A stretch of 6,119 bases of DNA from Bacteriovoracaceae bacterium UBA2428 (GTDB lineage: Bacteria; Bdellovibrionota; UBA2428). The stretch spans positions 1,539-7,657 of the forward strand of contig DDRA01000087.1 in the NCBI GenBank assembly GCA_002343545.1, read 5' to 3'. The stretch's first letter is position 1, and the number at the start of each line of letters is the position of its first letter. The notes under the pieces are model-generated. The model searched no databases. It was not told the origin of the DNA and saw only the letters and a list, made by a program, of their open reading frames with translations. The translations under genes and the position numbers were made by a program. Shown here one piece after another: positions 5,660-6,119 of this stretch.

Positions 5660-5821
5660 GGGGCTAAATCACGGAATCTTCACCCGGAGCGAGACGAAGC
5701 TCCGCGACCGAAGTGTCGACGGCAACGACAGGCCAAGCCACAAATATCTGATTTTGAAGGCAAAACATTAAAACGCAGGAAACGTCACGGCCGTCTAAAA
5801 CTTCGACAAGCCACGACACCC

Positions 5822-5848
5822 GCCAGGCTCCACCTGGCTCCCTATAAC
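5822..5848 (+). promoter_or_regulatory. Inverted repeat next to a -10-like TATAAC, possible operator and promoter
   Basis: GCCAGG and CCTGGC flank a five-base spacer (5822-5838), and four bases later comes TATAAC (5843-5848), one base from the sigma-70 -10 consensus. No -35 box is visible at the expected distance; the inverted repeat occupies part of that position. A start here would give a leader of about 50 bases before the protease gene. Confidence 0.3.
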
Positions 5849-5868
5849 TGACTTCCTGACATTCTTTT

Positions 5869-5898
5869 TTGACCCTCGGCCTCGGCTTCCCGCAAAAT
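5869..5898 (+). promoter_or_regulatory. Sigma-70-like promoter candidate placing the transcript start at the protease start codon
   Basis: TTGACC (5869-5874, five of six consensus -35 bases) and CAAAAT (5893-5898, four of six -10 bases) are separated by 18 bp. The expected transcription start falls at or within a base or two of the GTG at 5905, which would make the mRNA leaderless. Confidence 0.35.
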
Positions 5899-5904
5899 AG
5901 AGAG

Positions 5905-6119
5905 GTGCCGGGGGCTTTCCGTTCCATCGTTTTCGCTCGGGTCGCGTTCCTGGCGATCGGCGTCCCGTCGTGGGTAGCGGCGCGCGCCGAACCCGAAGCG
6001 GCCGTACGCGCCCTCGAATCCGTCGAGGACAACCGGCGGGTCCGCTGCACGGCTTCTTTCCTTCGCGTGGGCGAGCGTTGCCGGCTCGTCAGCAACGCCC
6101 ATTGCGTGCTGCCAAAGGG
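5905..6119 (+). CDS. Secreted trypsin-like serine protease, 3'-truncated by window edge
   Basis: Only the first 71 codons are in the window. The frame starts at GTG 5905; an in-frame TGA at 5857-5859 and a lone upstream TTG (5869) leave no better start, and no later ATG, GTG or TTG precedes the mature protein. Residues 1-28 form a signal peptide (arginines at 6 and 12, core V-A-F-L-A-I-G-V, cleavage after A-R-A). The mature part reaches R-C-T-A-S-F-L and then L-V-S-N-A-H-C-V, the signature around the catalytic histidine (His66) of chymotrypsin-fold S1 peptidases. Cys48 and Cys67 would correspond to the conserved disulfide that brackets this histidine, and an extra Cys59 lies between them. The catalytic Asp and Ser are outside the window. 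The product is expected in the periplasm or secreted. AGAGAG directly abuts the GTG, so there is no correctly spaced Shine-Dalgarno. Confidence 0.78.
   Translation, partial: MPGAFRSIVFARVAFLAIGVPSWVAARAEPEAAVRALESVEDNRRVRCTASFLRVGERCRLVSNAHCVLPK

Larger units (their letters stand above)
5618..5904. other. Divergent intergenic region between lipoprotein and protease genes
   Basis: These 287 bp hold no convincing gene. The stretch about 5740-5800 is clearly richer in A/T than the flanking genes. Small inverted repeats are visible: CGGAGC/GCTCCG (5685-5704), TGTCG/CGACA (5714-5730) and GCCAGG/CCTGGC (5822-5838). The region must hold the promoters of both neighbours; candidates are listed separately. 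Confidence 0.6.

Noticed and set aside
4835..5851. 338-codon plus-strand open frame
   Set aside because: It runs antisense to the lipoprotein gene, through a terminator hairpin and into the divergent intergenic region; composition is Arg/Val/Leu-rich shadow sequence.
5664..6095. Minus-strand open frames over the intergenic region and protease start (5664-6095 and 5842-6102)
   Set aside because: They are antisense to the signal peptide and S1-peptidase motif read on the plus strand and show no motifs or ribosome sites.
1..6119. CRISPR array, insertion sequence, tRNA or rRNA
   Set aside because: No regularly spaced repeats, transposase-like frames, terminal repeats, or cloverleaf/rRNA-like sequence were seen on either strand.

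Overview
The window is high-GC bacterial DNA, densely coded, with strong G/C preference at third codon positions. A TIGR02147/DUF4423-type protein sits next to secreted proteins of unknown function. Further along are a zinc-ribbon protein with a UvrD-C-terminal-like end, a lipoprotein and a secreted trypsin-like protease. This mix suggests a member of the Bdellovibrionota or a related former 'deltaproteobacterial' lineage with an unusually high GC content. That placement is inferred from family content; no rRNA or marker gene is present.

Left part (1-4329, plus strand): a probable four-gene operon that begins upstream of the window. The 3' three-quarters of a TIGR02147-family (DUF4423) protein is followed after 4 bp by a secreted protein. 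An in-frame TAG at 1278-1280 interrupts that secreted protein, yet the same reading frame continues with good coding character to 2021. Two tandem paralogous secreted proteins of about 370-380 residues follow (2041-3144 and 3190-4329). They share four cysteines and a strongly conserved C-terminal helical region. The likely logic is a cytoplasmic regulator-like protein linked to the exported proteins it is transcribed with. I recognise no known function for any of the exported proteins.

Middle (4330-5044): the operon meets a minus-strand gene convergently. A hairpin with a T-tract reading leftward lies at the junction. The minus-strand gene (4345-4863) encodes a 172-residue cytoplasmic protein with a partly degenerate zinc ribbon near the N terminus and a small UvrD/PcrA-C-terminal-like beta domain at the end. 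Upstream of it is a 181-bp gap containing a 19-bp imperfect inverted repeat followed by a T-tract, the apparent terminator of the next gene.

Right part (5045-6119): a minus-strand lipoprotein gene (5045-5617) with a canonical lipobox is preceded by a good Shine-Dalgarno and a sigma-54-like -24/-12 element. It diverges, across 287 bp of less GC-rich DNA with several small inverted repeats, from a plus-strand gene running off the window. That gene starts at GTG 5905 and encodes a signal peptide followed by the start of a trypsin-like serine protease, including the S-N-A-H-C catalytic-histidine motif. It has no properly spaced Shine-Dalgarno and may be leaderless.

The points most worth a second look are the amber-split secreted protein, the unrecognised tandem secreted family, the unusual zinc-ribbon protein, and the two candidate promoters in the divergent region.
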